Of a stretch of 58,711 nt of DNA, positions 38,426 to 47,815 are shown one piece after another. Numbering within the stretch: the first letter of the stretch is position 1; each line of letters starts with the position of its first letter. The notes under the pieces are model-generated. The model saw nothing but the letters and a program-made list of their open reading frames with translations, was not told where the DNA came from and did not search any database. Location: contig PLJC01000032.1 in NCBI GenBank assembly GCA_003139545.1, forward strand, positions 46,321-105,031, written 5' to 3'. A program made the translations under genes and the position numbers. Source of the DNA: Actinomycetota bacterium. GTDB lineage: Bacteria > Actinomycetota > Thermoleophilia > Gaiellales > Gaiellaceae.

Positions 38426-38953
38426 ATGGGGGAACGGCTGCCCACAGACGGCGTCATCGCGCTCAGGCCGTGGAACGAAGCCGATGCGGGCGAGATGGCC
38501 GCGTGCCTCGACGGCGACGAGGAGATCGCGCGCTGGCTCGACCAGGTCCCGCAGCCGTACACGGTCGCGGACGCGCTCGCGTTCCTGAGCCGCACCGGCG
38601 AGACGACGTTTGCCGTCGTCGACGCCGGGAGCGGCGGCGTGCTGGGCGGGATCGGGCTCAGATGGAACGACGCGCAGGACGTGGCCGAGATCGGCTACTG
38701 GGCGCGCAGGGAGGCGCGCGGCCGCGGCGTGACCACGCGTGCGCTCCGTCTCGCCGGCGGCCTCGCGTTCGACCAGGGTGCCGCCCGCGTGCAGCTCCGC
38801 GCGGACGTCGAGAACGTCCCGTCGCGCCGCGTGGCCGAGAAGGCCGGCTTCACCGCGGAAGGCGTGCTGCGCGACGCGCACTGGAACCCGCGCCTCGGGC
38901 GGCGCCAGAGCTGGGTGATGTATTCCGTGCTGCCGGGCGAGCTCAAGAGCTGA
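38426..38953 (+). CDS. GNAT acetyltransferase, RimJ/RimL-like
   Basis: The 175 residues follow the RimJ/RimL pattern: IALRPWNEADAGEMAACLDG, TFAVVDAGSGGVLGGIGLRW, then EIGYWARREARGRGVTTRALRLA (acetyl-CoA loop RGRGVT) and ENVPSRRVAEKAGF near 135. It probably acetylates an amine on a small molecule or a protein N-terminus. The ATG lies only 27 bases from the divergent pckA start. Its 3' end overlaps the converging EamA gene by 11 bases. Confidence 0.92.
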   Translation: MGERLPTDGVIALRPWNEADAGEMAACLDGDEEIARWLDQVPQPYTVADALAFLSRTGETTFAVVDAGSGGVLGGIGLRWNDAQDVAEIGYWARREARGRGVTTRALRLAGGLAFDQGAARVQLRADVENVPSRRVAEKAGFTAEGVLRDAHWNPRLGRRQSWVMYSVLPGELKS

Positions 38954-39857
38954 CGTCGGCTGCGCCCGCGCCTATCGCCTCGGCCTCGGGCGGGATCGTC
39001 TCGGTGCGCACGACGAGCGCGACGCACGCGAGGACGAGCAGCGCGCCGACTCCGATCGTCCACGTCAGCGATTCGTGCAACACGATCGCGCCGAGCGCGA
39101 TGGCGACGATCGGGTTCACGTACGCGTACGTCGCGACCGTTCCGAGCGGCGCGTTGTCGAGCAGCCAGACGTAGGCGGTGTAGCCGACGAGCGAGCCGAA
39201 GGTGACGAGGTAGAACCAGCCGAAGATCGAGCGCGCCGAGAAGTCGCCGAAGTGCGGATGCGTCGTCGCGAGCCCGATGGGAAGGAGGATCGCACCGCCG
39301 ACGAGCATCTCGATCGACGTCGCGGCGAAGGAGTCCGCTGGCATCGGCAGGCGGCTGGACAGGAACGACCCCGTCGCCCACATCACCGAGGAGACGACGA
39401 CGATGAGCATCGCCCACAGCGGCGCGCCGCCGGTCGGGCGAACGAGCAGCGCAAGACCGGCGAACCCGACGCCCACGCCGGCCAGCGTCGCTACCGGCGG
39501 GCGGTCGGAGGCAAACGTCCGCAGCAGCACGACCCACAACGGCACCGCGCCGATGACGAGGGAAGCCACGCCCGTCTGCACGTGCCGCTCGGCGATGAAG
39601 AGGACCGCGTTCGCCCCCGGCAGGAGCGTGCCGACGAGCGCGGCCGACGCGAGCTCGGCCGGGCGGACACGGAGGACGCGCGGCCCGCGGCGCCAGACGG
39701 TGAAGGCCGTCATCAGCAGCCCAGCGGCGACGAAGCGCGTGCCGACCGCGAAGAGCGGCGGGATCGTTTCACCGGCGAGCTCGATCCCGAGGTACGTCGA
39801 CCCCCAGATGAGATAGACGGTCCCGAGCGCGATCCAGACCTTGGTCTTGTGCGGCAC
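38943..39857 (-). CDS. EamA-family (DMT superfamily) permease
   Basis: About 304 residues form ten membrane helices in two EamA repeats. The first contains YLIWGSTYLGIELAGETIPPL near residue 15, the second VMWATGSFLSSRLP near 155 and GYTAYVWLLDNAPLGTVATYAYVNPI near 225 (in two parts). RhaT/YdcZ-like transporters of this type export amino acids or metabolites. The GTG at 39855-39857 gives the correct N-terminus; the longer frame is a shadow of the recombinase genes. Confidence 0.92.
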   Translation of the reverse strand: MPHKTKVWIALGTVYLIWGSTYLGIELAGETIPPLFAVGTRFVAAGLLMTAFTVWRRGPRVLRVRPAELASAALVGTLLPGANAVLFIAERHVQTGVASLVIGAVPLWVVLLRTFASDRPPVATLAGVGVGFAGLALLVRPTGGAPLWAMLIVVVSSVMWATGSFLSSRLPMPADSFAATSIEMLVGGAILLPIGLATTHPHFGDFSARSIFGWFYLVTFGSLVGYTAYVWLLDNAPLGTVATYAYVNPIVAIALGAIVLHESLTWTIGVGALLVLACVALVVRTETIPPEAEAIGAGAADVSS

Positions 39858-39910
39858 AAGGCCAACACTGCCCGTTCTGGCGGAGGCCGCGCGGGCCTGG
39901 TGTCGAACCC

Positions 39911-40768
39911 ATGGACGTGGACACCCACGCCGCCGCCGCACGCTTCCTCGACTCGCCCACGCTTTCGGACGGGACGCGCCGCGCCTACGGCTACGACGTG
40001 AACGAGTTCTGCCACTGGCTCGACCGCCGCGGCACGAAGCTCGACGACGTCGACGTCCGCGTGCTCGTCGACTACGCCTCCCAGCTCGGCGCGGCCCGGC
40101 CCGGCCGGCGGCCGCCGAAGCTCGCGCCGGCGACGATCGCGCGCAAGCTGGCGGCCGTCCGCGCGTTCCTCCGCCATGCGCTCGGGCCTGCGCGCGTTCC
40201 CGACGCCGTGCTCGCGCCGCGCCGGACGCGCAGGCTGCCGGACGCGCCCCGCGCCGCCGAGGTGGACGCCGTGCTGAAAGCGCTCGAGGGCGAAGGCCTG
40301 ATCCCGCTGCGCAACCGCGCGCTCGTCGAGCTCGTCTACTCCGCCGGACTGCGGAGCGCCGAGGCCGTCGGCCTCGACCTCGCCGACGTCGACTTCGAGC
40401 AGGAGCTCGTGCACGTGCGGCTCGGCAAAGGCGCGAAGGACCGCGTCGTCCCGCTCGGCGAGGAGGCGGCACATTGGGTCGCGCGCTATCTGCGCGACGC
40501 GCGGCCGGAGCTCGCGCACGGCGCCGAGAACGCGCTCTTCCTCTCCGCCCGCGGAAAGCGGCTCGACACGAGCACGCTCCGCCGCCTCGTCCCGCATCCG
40601 CACCGTCTGCGTCATGCGTTCGCCACGCATCTGCTCGAGGGCGGCGCCGATCTGCGAACGATCCAGGAGCTGCTCGGGCACAGCTCGCTCTCGACCACGC
40701 AGGTCTACTCGCACGTGGACGCACTGCGCCTACGTCGCGTGTACGACCACGCGCACCCACGCTCATGA
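39911..40768 (+). CDS. Tyrosine recombinase, XerC/XerD-like (first of a tandem pair)
   Basis: The 285-residue site-specific recombinase has an N-terminal SAM-like core-binding domain (LSDGTRRAYGYDVNEFCHWL) and a catalytic domain. The catalytic set is Arg in SAGLRSAEAVGL, Lys in LGKGAKDRVVP, HRLRHAFATHLL, the GH of LLGHSSLSTT and Tyr in QVYSHV. About a dozen residues are missing before the HxxR box compared with XerC/D. It overlaps the next recombinase gene by 4 bases, so both are made together and may act as a heteromer at dif, as XerC with XerD. Confidence 0.9.
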   Translation: MDVDTHAAAARFLDSPTLSDGTRRAYGYDVNEFCHWLDRRGTKLDDVDVRVLVDYASQLGAARPGRRPPKLAPATIARKLAAVRAFLRHALGPARVPDAVLAPRRTRRLPDAPRAAEVDAVLKALEGEGLIPLRNRALVELVYSAGLRSAEAVGLDLADVDFEQELVHVRLGKGAKDRVVPLGEEAAHWVARYLRDARPELAHGAENALFLSARGKRLDTSTLRRLVPHPHRLRHAFATHLLEGGADLRTIQELLGHSSLSTTQVYSHVDALRLRRVYDHAHPRS

Positions 40769-41652
40769 GCGCCGATCCCACCGTCGATTCGTTCCTCGCG
40801 CTCTCGACGACGCGGCTCGCGCCGCGCACGGTCGACGCCTACCGGCGCGATCTCGGCGACGTCACCGCGTTCCTCCAGGGATCACCGGCCGCGGCAACGC
40901 CCGACCGGCTCGCCGCATACGTCGCACACATGCGCGCACGCGGGCTCGCGGCGACGACGATCGCACGCCGCATCGCGGCCCTCCGCTCCTTCTATCGCCA
41001 CCAGATGCTCATCGGCGTGCGCGTCGACAACCCGGCCGCGGACCTGGAGCTGCCACGACGCGCACGCACACTCCCCCGCACGCTCTCCCCCGGCGAAGCG
41101 GAGCGCCTGATCGAGGCGGCGTCCGGAACGGCTCCGCGCGCGCTGCGCGACCGCGCGCTCGTCGAGCTCATGTACGGCGCCGGCCTCCGTGTCAGCGAGG
41201 CGGTGGGGCTCGACCGCTCGGCAGTCGACCTGGACGGCCGGCTCGTCCGCTGCCTTGGCAAGGGCTCGAAGGAGCGCGTCGTCCCGATCGGCCGCGAAGC
41301 CGTGGAGGCGCTACGCCGCTATCTCGCCCGCGGGCGGCCCTATCTCGACCGCCGTCACCGGCCAGAGCTCTTCCTCAACGCGCAGGGCGGCCCGCTCACA
41401 CGCGCGGGCGCCTTCCTGATCCTGCGGAAGCTCGCAGCCACGGCCGGCCTCGAGCCCGGCCGCGTCCATCCCCACCTCCTGCGGCACTCCTTTGCCACCC
41501 ACCTGCTGGAGGGTGGTGCCGACCTCCGGTCCGTTCAGGAAATGCTCGGGCATGCCGATCTCTCCACCACCGAGCGGTACACCCACGTATCCGATCGGAG
41601 GCGAAGGGAGTTGTTCTTCCAGGCGCATCCCCATGCGCGGAAGAAGGCTTGA
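40765..41652 (+). CDS. Tyrosine recombinase, XerC/XerD-like (second of a tandem pair)
   Basis: The 295-residue protein shows LAPRTVDAYRRDLGDVTAFL at the N-terminus and the full set: Arg in GAGLRVSEAVGL, Lys in LGKGSKERVVPIG, HPHLLRHSFATHLLEGG, LGHADLSTTERYTHV with the nucleophilic Tyr. It is a better match to XerD than its partner. ATGA overlap with the upstream gene. Chromosome-dimer resolution is the default role; no phage or cassette genes lie nearby. Confidence 0.93.
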   Translation: MSADPTVDSFLALSTTRLAPRTVDAYRRDLGDVTAFLQGSPAAATPDRLAAYVAHMRARGLAATTIARRIAALRSFYRHQMLIGVRVDNPAADLELPRRARTLPRTLSPGEAERLIEAASGTAPRALRDRALVELMYGAGLRVSEAVGLDRSAVDLDGRLVRCLGKGSKERVVPIGREAVEALRRYLARGRPYLDRRHRPELFLNAQGGPLTRAGAFLILRKLAATAGLEPGRVHPHLLRHSFATHLLEGGADLRSVQEMLGHADLSTTERYTHVSDRRRRELFFQAHPHARKKA

Positions 41653-41653
41653 C

Positions 41654-41827
41654 ATGACGATCGATCTCCACATCGCGATGCTCGCCATCCTCACCGTCGG
41701 AGTCGGCTGGATGATGCTGACGGCCGGGGTGCAGAAGAGTGCCCTCGAGTGGCGGCGCCAGCGGCGGATCTGCCCATCGTGGGGCCACGAGATCCGCGCT
41801 CGCGTCTGCGCCACCTGCGCGCCTTGA
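41654..41827 (+). CDS. Small membrane protein with C-terminal cysteines
   Basis: The 57 residues have one hydrophobic segment (IAMLAILTVGVGWMMLTAGV) followed by a basic stretch (SALEWRRQRR) and a tail with three cysteines, ICPSWGHEIRARVCATCAP. The CxxC at the end with an earlier Cys and a His could bind a metal. It begins one base after the recombinase stop. Function unknown. Confidence 0.55.
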   Translation: MTIDLHIAMLAILTVGVGWMMLTAGVQKSALEWRRQRRICPSWGHEIRARVCATCAP

Positions 41828-41828
41828 A

Positions 41829-42326
41829 CTAGCGCTTCGGCTGCCGGCGCTTCAGCTGCTGCGCGACGCTTGCCGCCGTCTTGCGCAACTGCGCGTCCGC
41901 TTCGTCGTCCCCGGCGAGGCCCTCGAGGAGCACGATCGTGTCGCGCTGCGGCGAGCCGTTCTTCAGCGCGAGCACGGCGAGCCGGCGGACGGCCTCGTTC
42001 CCGTCCGCACTGACGAGGGAGTGCAGCAGCGGACGAACGCCGTTGACGGTGGACGGATGGTCGCGGGAGAGCATCTCGACGGACAGGAGCGCCGATCCGC
42101 GGCACGCCGGGCTCTCGTCGTCGAGCCCGCGCCGCAGCAGCTCCTCCTTCGCGCGCCAGTGGAACTGCCCGATGGCGCGGTAGGCGACCGCGCGCTCGCG
42201 GAAGTCCTGGCTCCGGGCTGCCGCCTCGAGCTCGTCTCCCCACTGGGCGCGCAGGTCCGCGAGCTCGCGCTCGGATCCCGCCTGGGCGAGCGCGTCGGCC
42301 TGCGCGGCCGCTTCCTGCAACGTCAC
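41829..42326 (-). CDS. HEAT-repeat-like helical protein
   Basis: The 165 residues are almost entirely helical. Repeats of about 30-35 residues are spaced as in HEAT/armadillo folds: ERAVAYRAIGQFHWRAKEELLRRGL, then CRGSALLSVEMLSRDH and EAVRRLAVLALKNGS. A basic tail QQLKRRQPKR ends it. Such proteins are scaffolds, often for protein-protein contact. GTG start at 42324-42326; it diverges from the isocitrate dehydrogenase gene across 29 bases. Confidence 0.6.
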   Translation of the reverse strand: MTLQEAAAQADALAQAGSERELADLRAQWGDELEAAARSQDFRERAVAYRAIGQFHWRAKEELLRRGLDDESPACRGSALLSVEMLSRDHPSTVNGVRPLLHSLVSADGNEAVRRLAVLALKNGSPQRDTIVLLEGLAGDDEADAQLRKTAASVAQQLKRRQPKR

Positions 42327-42355
42327 GCCGGAGACTCTAAATACACTGCTGACCC

Positions 42356-43449
<1,094 letters not shown>

Positions 43450-43453
<4 letters not shown>

Positions 43454-44379
43454 GCGACAGGCGGAAGGTCACCGTGGTCGGCGCCGGCAATGTCGGTGCG
43501 ACCTGCGCACAGGTGCTCGCGACCCGCGACTACGCGGGCGTCGTCCTCGTCGACATCAAGGAGGGCCTGCCGCAGGGCAAGGCGCTCGACGTGAATCAGA
43601 TGGGCGCCGTCCTCGGGTATGAGCCGAACGTCGTCGGCTCGAACAGCTACGAGGAGACGGCGGGCTCGACGGTGGTCGTGATCACCGCCGGCCTCCCCCG
43701 CTCTCCCGGCATGTCACGGGACGACCTCGTCTCGACGAACGAGAAGATCGTCGGCTCGGTCACCGAGCAGGTGGTGGCGCAGAGCCCAGACGCGATCCTC
43801 ATCGTCGTCTCCAACCCGCTCGACGCGATGTGCCACGTGGCGCGAAACGTCTCCGGCCTGCCGAAAGAGCGCGTGTTCGGCATGGCCGGCATCCTCGACA
43901 CCGCGCGTTTCTCGACGTTCATCGCGTGGGAGACCGGCTCGTCGGTGAAGGACGTGCAGGCCACGGTGCTCGGCGGCCACGGTGACCAGATGGTCCCGGT
44001 CGTCTCGGCGACGACCGTCGGCGGAGTTCCGCTGCGCAAGCTCGTGTCGGAGGAACGCATCCAGTCCATGGTCGAGCGCACGGCGAAGGGCGGCGGCGAG
44101 CTCGTCAACCTGCTCGGCACGTCGGCGTGGTACGCGCCCGGCGCCGCGGCAGCGCAGATGGTCGACTCGATCATGCTCGACGAGAAGCGCGTGCTCCCGT
44201 GCACGGCGTACCTCGAAGGCGAGTACGGGATCGACGGCCTGTACATGGGCGTGCCCGTCAAGCTCGGCTCACGCGGGATCGAGCAGATCGTCGAGCTCGA
44301 CCTCTCCGACGACGAGCGCGCGGCGCTGCAGGCCTCCTCGGAGGCCGTGCGCGAGGTCGTCGGCGTCCTGACGACGTAA
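43450..44379 (+). CDS. mdh: Malate dehydrogenase (LDH-like type)
   Basis: This NAD-dependent enzyme oxidises malate to oxaloacetate. The 309 residues have [46 protein letters not shown] with the Arg that selects malate over lactate, [10 protein letters not shown] and the catalytic His in [12 protein letters not shown]. It is translationally coupled to icd (ATGA). Together with sdh, sucCD and pckA in the same 18 kb it supports a TCA-cycle gene neighbourhood. Confidence 0.95.
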
Positions 44380-44389
44380 GGCACTCGCG

Positions 44390-45133
44390 TTGAACCTCGG
44401 ACTGAGCGGTCGCACGGCGCTGGTCACCGGAGCATCGTCCGGGCTCGGCCTCGCGAGCGCGGAGGCGCTCGCCGCGGAGGGCGCGAACGTCACGCTCGTC
44501 GGTCGCCGGCGCGACCTGCTCGAACGCGAGGCGGAACGGATCGGCGGGCTCGCCGTCGGCGGCGACGTCACGGCGCCCCGCGACCTCGAGCGGGCCGTGG
44601 AGCAGACCGTCGCCGCCTTCGGCGGCATCGACGTCCTCGTCTGGAACGGCGGCGGCCCGCCGCCGGGCACCGCGCGCGACGTCACGCCCCAGTCGCTCGA
44701 GGAGGCGCTCGCGCTGCTGCTCGAGCCGGCGGTCCGACTCGTCCAGCTCTGCCTCCCGTACCTCGAGCGAAGCCCCGCCGGGCGCATCGTCGCGATCACC
44801 TCGATCGCCGCGAAGGAGCCTGTCCGGCACATCGCTCTCTCGAACGCGTTCCGTCCCGCCCTCTCCGGCTGGCTGAAGACACTCGCAGGCGAGCTCGGCG
44901 CGCAGGGGATCACGGTCAACTGCGTCGCGCCCGGTCGGATCGCGACCGCGCGCCTCGAGCAGCTGTACCCGGACGGGCCGACGGACGCCGACCTCGCCGA
45001 CATTCCTCTGCGCCGTTGGGGTGAGCCGCGCGAGCTGGGTGACGTCGTCTGCTTCCTGGCCGGCGACCGCGCGCGCTACATCACGGGGCAGACGATCGTC
45101 GTGGACGGCGGCCTACAGCGGGCGCTCTTCTGA
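44390..45133 (+). CDS. Short-chain dehydrogenase/reductase without the usual Tyr-Lys pair
   Basis: The 247-residue Rossmann protein shows ALVTGASSGLGLASAEALA, VGRRRDLL, VWNGGGPPPG (in place of NNAG) and the C-terminal GEPRELGDVVCFLAG and YITGQTIVVDGGL. Ser of the active site is kept (AITSIAAKEP), but the YxxxK motif is replaced; the aligned stretch reads ALSNAFRPALSGWLKTLA. This subgroup is common in databases but its chemistry is not clear. TTG start at 44390, 10 bases after mdh. Its stop overlaps the next ATG (TGATG). Confidence 0.88.
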   Translation: MNLGLSGRTALVTGASSGLGLASAEALAAEGANVTLVGRRRDLLEREAERIGGLAVGGDVTAPRDLERAVEQTVAAFGGIDVLVWNGGGPPPGTARDVTPQSLEEALALLLEPAVRLVQLCLPYLERSPAGRIVAITSIAAKEPVRHIALSNAFRPALSGWLKTLAGELGAQGITVNCVAPGRIATARLEQLYPDGPTDADLADIPLRRWGEPRELGDVVCFLAGDRARYITGQTIVVDGGLQRALF

Positions 45134-46140
45134 TGCGGCGTCAGGTCGGCCCGGCGCAGATCGCCGGCGCGCTCGTGGGCCTGCTCGTCGTCGCCGCGAT
45201 CGTGCTGTACCTCGTTCCGTCGAACAACTATCTCCTGCTCCCCGATCGCGCGCACCCAGTGGCCCCGCTCGTCCACGTCCAGGGCGCGCATCCGGCGAAG
45301 GGGCCGGGCGCGATCTACTTCGTCGACGTGTTCGAGCGGCGGGCGAGCATGCTCGAGTCCCTCTTCCCGTTCATCCGGTCGGGCGCCACCCTCGTTCCGG
45401 CGAACCTGATCGTCCCGCCGGGCTCGAACGACCAGCAGGTGCGGCGCGCCGACCTGCAGGAGATGAGCGTTTCGCAGCGCGTCGCCGCCGCCGTCGCACT
45501 GCGGCGGCTCGGCTATCGCGTCCCAGCGACGCCAGACGGAGTCATCGTCGAGGAGGTCGTCGGCGGGACGCACGCGATCGGAAAGCTCCAGCCGACGGAC
45601 GTGATCACGTCCGTCGACGGCCGGGCGACACTGACGTTGTCGGCACTGCGCAGCGCGCTGACTCGTATTCGCCCCGGCGCCTTCGTGACGCTCCGCGTCG
45701 ACCGCGGCTCCTCGAAGCTGAAACTCCGGATTCAGACGACGTCCGAGGGGTCGCGGGCGATCATCGGGTTCGCGCCCGGCCAGGCGGCCGACATCCATCT
45801 TCCGATTCGCGTGCAAATCGACGCCGGAAACGTCGGCGGCCCGTCGGCAGGGCTCGCATTCACGCTCCAGGTGATGGAGGCGCTCGGGCACAAGGTCGAT
45901 CGCGGCTATCGCGTCGCGGCCACAGGCACGATCTCGCTCGACGGCAGCGTGGGCGCGATCGGGGGCGTGAAGCAAAAGACCTACGGCGCGCGTGCGGCCG
46001 GCGCCGACGTCTTCCTCGTGCCCGCCGCTGGGGATAACGCGGCGCAGGCGAGGCAGTACGCGCACGGCCTCCGCATCATCGCTGTGACAAGTTTTCCCCA
46101 GGCGTTGCGCGCCCTGGCAACTCTGCCCAAGAAGGGCTAG
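45133..46140 (+). CDS. PDZ-domain Lon-like (S16) membrane protease, YlbL-like
   Basis: The 335-residue protein has one N-terminal membrane helix (AGALVGLLVVAAIVLYLVP, residues 11-29), then a PDZ domain (GVIVEEVVGGTHAIGKLQPTDVITSVDG, near 137-165, in two blocks) and a Lon-type proteolytic domain. The catalytic Ser is in NVGGPSAGLAFTL and the Lys in IGGVKQKTYGA. B. subtilis YlbL is the known relative. It should cleave membrane-proximal proteins on the outer face. Overlaps the SDR gene by one base. Confidence 0.92.
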   Translation: MRRQVGPAQIAGALVGLLVVAAIVLYLVPSNNYLLLPDRAHPVAPLVHVQGAHPAKGPGAIYFVDVFERRASMLESLFPFIRSGATLVPANLIVPPGSNDQQVRRADLQEMSVSQRVAAAVALRRLGYRVPATPDGVIVEEVVGGTHAIGKLQPTDVITSVDGRATLTLSALRSALTRIRPGAFVTLRVDRGSSKLKLRIQTTSEGSRAIIGFAPGQAADIHLPIRVQIDAGNVGGPSAGLAFTLQVMEALGHKVDRGYRVAATGTISLDGSVGAIGGVKQKTYGARAAGADVFLVPAAGDNAAQARQYAHGLRIIAVTSFPQALRALATLPKKG

Positions 46141-46149
46141 AAACAGCAG

Positions 46150-46177
46150 TTTTCGGCGGGTTGGAATCTGCCGGAAA
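46150..46177 (+). terminator. Weak hairpin after the icd-mdh-SDR-protease operon
   Basis: TTTTCGGCGG (46150-46159) pairs with CTGCCGGAAA (46168-46177) using eight standard and two wobble pairs around an eight-base loop. Downstream is only CTCGTTAGTTTTC, not a clean T-run, so it may be an imperfect terminator. Confidence 0.35.
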
Positions 46178-46204
46178 CTCGTTAGTTTTCGTCCCCGGCA
46201 ACGC

Positions 46205-46233
46205 TTTCAAGCCGCTCCGGACGGGCCTATGAT
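46205..46233 (+). promoter_or_regulatory. Promoter for the Cys-rich protein and lapA
   Basis: TTTCAA (46205-46210), a 17-base spacer and TATGAT (46228-46233), which matches the -10 consensus in five of six positions. Transcription would begin near 46240, giving a leader of about 35 bases before the GTG at 46275. Confidence 0.5.
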
Positions 46234-46274
46234 CGCTCCTCGAATCCGGCTGTCGACATCGAGCAAAAGGCCCC

Positions 46275-46451
46275 GTGAGCAAAAAACCAAAAACAACCTG
46301 CAACGATTGCTATTTCCGCTGCGCCGGCCTGTGCGCGCTCCCGGGCGAGGAGATCTGCCCCACGTTCCGCCTCATGGCGGCCGGCCATCTGGCTCCGCCC
46401 CCGCAGCCGCGGCTCGTCGCCCGGCCGCTGGCCGCAGCTTCAGCAGCGTAG
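46275..46451 (+). CDS. 58-residue cysteine-rich protein
   Basis: A GTG at 46275 opens a frame starting MSKKPKTTCNDCYFRCAGLC, followed by ALPGEEICPTFRLM and an alanine/proline-rich tail. Five cysteines (C-x2-C-x3-C-x3-C then C ten residues later) could hold zinc or an Fe-S cluster; CPTFR is reminiscent of small actinobacterial proteins of unknown function. It has its own promoter and is 9 bases before the lapA gene. Confidence 0.65.
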   Translation: MSKKPKTTCNDCYFRCAGLCALPGEEICPTFRLMAAGHLAPPPQPRLVARPLAAASAA

Positions 46452-46460
46452 GATCACAGG

Positions 46461-46739
46461 ATGCGGTTCCTACGCCGCCAACGTGACGCCGCCGACCGGC
46501 TCGAGGAGCAGTGGCAGCCGCGTCTCTACGTGCGCTGGATCGCGCTCGCGCTCGTCGTCGCGTACGCCATCGCATTCGTCCTCGAGAACGGCAAGCACGT
46601 CTCCGTGCACTTCGTGTTCGCGACGGCGAGGGTCTCCCTCCCCTGGGTCGTCCTGCTCAGCCTCGCGCTCGGCGCGATCGGCGGGATCCTGCTCTCGCAG
46701 CTAGAGCGCAGACGCAGGCGCCGAAGCGCCGACGAGTAG
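46461..46739 (+). CDS. LapA-domain membrane protein
   Basis: The 92-residue protein has two membrane helices (about 26-42 and 59-79) with the LapA pattern VLENGKHVSVHFVF between them and LSLALGAIGGILLSQLERRRRRR at the end. LapA proteins help assemble lipopolysaccharide in Gram-negatives; the role in Actinobacteria is unclear. Its 3' end overlaps the converging aminotransferase gene by 39 bases. Confidence 0.85.
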   Translation: MRFLRRQRDAADRLEEQWQPRLYVRWIALALVVAYAIAFVLENGKHVSVHFVFATARVSLPWVVLLSLALGAIGGILLSQLERRRRRRSADE

Positions 46740-47798
46740 CGGCGCGAGGCGCGCCACGCCCTCGGCGATCTCGTCCGGCGACACGAAGCTGAACGCGAGG
46801 CGCATCGACTGCGCTCCGCCGCCGTCGGAGAAGAAGTCCTGGCCCGCGACGAAGGTGACGCCGGCCGCCTCCGCCCGCGCGACCGTCGGCGCGTCATGCG
46901 GAAGATCGACCCACACGAAGTAGCCGCCTTCGGGACGACTCCACGTCGCGCCGTCCGGCAGCTGCTGCTCGAGTGCATCGAGCATCGCGTCGCGGCGTGC
47001 ACCGAGCAGGCCTCTAATGCGCTCGAGGTTCGGCTCGAAGTTGCCGCGGCGGAGGAACTCGTGCACCGTCGCCTGCGTCATGAACGGGGGCGAGATGTAC
47101 GTCGACACGGCGAGCGCCTCGATCTGCTTGGCGAGCGGCGTCGGCAAGACGAAGTAGCCGACGCGGACGCCGGGAGCGACCGTCTTCGAAAATGAGGATG
47201 CGTACGTCACGTTGACGCCTCCCTCGAGCTCGAAGAGCGTGGGGAGCGGATCGCCTTCGTAGCGCACGAGGCCGTACGGGTCGTCCTCGAGCACGAACAG
47301 CTCGTGCTCGCGGGCGATCTCGACCAGGCGGCGGCGGCGCTCCTCGGAGAGTGTGCGGCCGCTCGGGTTCTGGAAGGTGGCGATCGTGTACAGGAACGCG
47401 GGCTTCGGCCCGGAGGCGAGGGCCTGCTCGAGTGCGTCCGGCTCGAGGCCGTCGTCGTCCATCGGCAGCCCGACGATCTCGGCGCCGAGGCGGCCGAGGA
47501 TCTTCAGCGGACGGTCGTAGGTCGGCGCCTCGACGAGGACGCGCGCGCCGGGCTGCACGAGCTGCTCGGCGAGGAAGACGAAGCCCTGGAGCGAGCCGCT
47601 CGTCACGACCACGCGGCCGGGCTCGACCCCGTGACGCGCCGCGATCCACTCCCGCAAGGGCCCGTAGCCGCCGCCGGGGCCGTACGAGAGGACGGCCTTG
47701 CCGTCGCGCTCGATCGCGGCCTTCGCGCAGTCGGCGAGCTCCTCGACCGGAAGGCATTCGGGGGCGGGAATCCCGCGCGCGAAGCTGACGACGTCCAT
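46701..47798 (-). CDS. PLP-dependent aminotransferase, class I/II (2-aminoadipate/valine aminotransferase-like)
   Basis: The 365 residues of this fold-type I enzyme show SYGPGGGYGPLREWIA near 38, VTSGSLQGFVFLA near 64, TIATFQNPSGRTLS near 137, LEDDPYGLVRYEG near 171 and the PLP lysine in YASSFSKTVAPGVRVGY near 205. This is the LysN/MocR-like aminotransferase group, used for 2-aminoadipate, aromatic or branched-chain amino acids. ATG start at 47796-47798, next to the sucD stop. Confidence 0.9.
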   Translation of the reverse strand: MDVVSFARGIPAPECLPVEELADCAKAAIERDGKAVLSYGPGGGYGPLREWIAARHGVEPGRVVVTSGSLQGFVFLAEQLVQPGARVLVEAPTYDRPLKILGRLGAEIVGLPMDDDGLEPDALEQALASGPKPAFLYTIATFQNPSGRTLSEERRRRLVEIAREHELFVLEDDPYGLVRYEGDPLPTLFELEGGVNVTYASSFSKTVAPGVRVGYFVLPTPLAKQIEALAVSTYISPPFMTQATVHEFLRRGNFEPNLERIRGLLGARRDAMLDALEQQLPDGATWSRPEGGYFVWVDLPHDAPTVARAEAAGVTFVAGQDFFSDGGGAQSMRLAFSFVSPDEIAEGVARLAPLLVGASAPASAL

Positions 47799-47815
47799 CG
47801 CCCCAGCCTAGCGAG

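Noticed and set aside
39911..41652. Tandem recombinases as the integrase of the element at 8 kb
   Set aside because: They are 30 kb away, lack phage-type arms-binding domains and resemble housekeeping XerC/XerD.
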